DNA of 64,000 nucleotides from Clostridium thermosuccinogenes (GTDB lineage Bacteria > Bacillota > Clostridia > Acetivibrionales > DSM-5807): contig NZ_CP021850.1 in the NCBI RefSeq assembly GCF_002896855.1, positions 2,567,665 through 2,631,664 on the forward strand, in the 5' to 3' direction. Made by a program: the position numbers and the translations under genes. The notes beneath the pieces were generated by a model. That model made no database searches. It was not told where the DNA came from and worked only from the letters and a program-made list of their open reading frames with translations. Shown piece by piece: positions 63,151 to 64,000 of the stretch. Every line of letters begins with the position of its first letter. The stretch's first letter is position 1.

Positions 63151-64000
63151 CTATTTTTCAGTGCAAACCTGAAAAATAAAAAATTTAAGATAAAACGACT
63201 CATCAGCCGCCCAAAGAATAGGATGGTCGGGAGCTTGCGTCCGGTACTCAACCTGCCTCAAGCGCTTTCTGGCATCCTTTGCGGCAAGGGCAATGGTTTT
63301 TTCAAACAGCTCCCGGGTCATAAAATGGGAGCAGGAACATGTCACCAGAAAACCCCCGTCCTTTACCAGCTTCATCCCCCGCAAATTTATCTCCTTATAT
63401 CCTTTAGCCGCTTTCTTTACTGATTCTCTGGACTTGGTGAAAGCAGGCGGATCCAGTATGACCACATCAAATTGCTCACCTTTTTCTTCAAGCTGCGGCA
63501 GTAAATCAAAAACATCTGCAGCCTGGAAGCGTACTGTTCCCTCCAGGCCGTTTAATCTCGCGTTTTCTTCTGCTTCCGCTATGGCCAGCTCCGATGCATC
63601 CACACCCAAGACAGAAGCTGCCCCGGCAGCTCCTGCATTCAAAGCAAAAGAACCGGTATGGGTAAAGCAGTCCAATACTTTTGCTCCCTTGCACAGAGGT
63701 CTTATCGCAGCACGGTTGAGCTTTTGATCCAGAAAAAAGCCGGTTTTTTGGCCTTTTTCAACATCCACATAGTATTTGACACCGTTTTCCACAATCTGAA
63801 CCTTGGTATCGAAAGGGTCGCCAATGAAGCCTTTTACTGGCTCCATGCCTTCTAAAGCCCGCACTTTTGCATCACTGCGTTCATAAACTCCCCGTATCGG
63901 CATTCCTTCCTCAGCAAGGATTTTTTTCAATGCCTCCACAATTTTCAATTTAAACCGGTCGATCCCCAGAGCAAGGGACTGAACCACCAGAACGTCGGAA
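63151..64000 (-). CDS. RlmI-like 23S rRNA methyltransferase, cut by window edge
   Basis: The frame is open to the right edge, so the N-terminal PUA part is missing. The visible 280 residues contain the RlmI/RlmK-type EEGMPIRGVYERSDAKVRALEGM segment, GQKTGFFLDQKLNR, the SAM site VLDCFTHTGSFALNAG and the catalytic region VVILDPPAFTKSRESV, then CSCSHFM. The family methylates cytosine C5 in 23S rRNA (m5C1962 in E. coli). No start is seen within the window. Confidence 0.9.
   Translation of the reverse strand, partial: SDVLVVQSLALGIDRFKLKIVEALKKILAEEGMPIRGVYERSDAKVRALEGMEPVKGFIGDPFDTKVQIVENGVKYYVDVEKGQKTGFFLDQKLNRAAIRPLCKGAKVLDCFTHTGSFALNAGAAGAASVLGVDASELAIAEAEENARLNGLEGTVRFQAADVFDLLPQLEEKGEQFDVVILDPPAFTKSRESVKKAAKGYKEINLRGMKLVKDGGFLVTCSCSHFMTRELFEKTIALAAKDARKRLRQVEYRTQAPDHPILWAADESFYLKFFIFQVCTEK

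Overview
The window reads as chromosome of a low-to-mid GC Gram-positive bacterium, most likely an anaerobic member of the class Clostridia. Pointers are strong AGGAGG-type ribosome sites with frequent GTG/TTG starts, consensus sigma-A promoters, a T-box leader, a PyrR-type attenuator, a yybP-ykoY manganese riboswitch, a CsoR copper operon, YesM/YesN regulators, GTP-type PEP carboxykinase and FtsEX with a coiled-coil partner. No rRNA, tRNA, phage or insertion-sequence gene was recognised. Genus-level placement is not possible from what I can see.

Layout. 1-7.4 kb (minus strand): a YesM/YesN two-component system followed by an LplABC-type carbohydrate ABC importer and a truncated lipoprotein. 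7.4-8.4 kb: a gene-poor, decayed-looking stretch with a long hairpin and an 8-bp tandem repeat. 8.4-12.1 kb: copper operon csoR-copA-copZ behind a consensus promoter with a CsoR-like operator and an unusually long leader. 12.3-16.5 kb: two small zinc-ribbon proteins, pckG, a candidate small RNA, an RlmA-type methyltransferase and a DUF1905 protein. 16.6-25 kb: a complete type I-C CRISPR-Cas locus (cas3, cas5, cas8c with an internal cas11 start, cas7, cas4, cas1, cas2) with only three repeats. 25.3-27.4 kb: a PocR/AraC regulator and a TipA-like MerR regulator. 27.7-30.1 kb: an FAD oxidoreductase and a threonine aldolase. 30.3-33.2 kb: a TIM-barrel/acyl-CoA-ligase fusion under a T-box whose specifier reads as Leu CUC. 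33.2-36.1 kb: mntP with a manganese riboswitch, and a uracil-type permease with a PyrR-type attenuator. 36.6-44.5 kb: an M23 peptidase, a zinc alcohol dehydrogenase, an ECF sigma/anti-sigma/surface-protein group, and ftsE-ftsX with a coiled-coil partner that lacks a hydrolase domain. 44.6-49.4 kb: KdpE, a short KdpD, KtrA, KtrB/TrkH and a membrane-anchored RCK-like protein, forming a potassium uptake cluster. 49.6-56 kb (plus strand): an M20 amidohydrolase, an ATC-hydrolase-family protein, a taurine/sulfonate-type ABC importer, a nitroreductase and an SDR, preceded by a short ORF with a Cys cluster. 56.4-64 kb: a lipoprotein, an OmpR-type two-component system, a PadR/HAAS pair, a MATE exporter and a partial RlmI-like methyltransferase.

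The best candidates for something undescribed are (i) the 49.6-56 kb operon, which looks like uptake and opening of a cyclic sulfur/nitrogen compound to a cysteine-like product, with possible cysteine-dependent leader-peptide control; (ii) the T-box-controlled isomerase/acyl-CoA-ligase fusion; (iii) a compact, roughly 70-nt RNA at 14.8 kb; and (iv) the FtsEX partner without a catalytic domain. These are read from sequence alone, without database searches.
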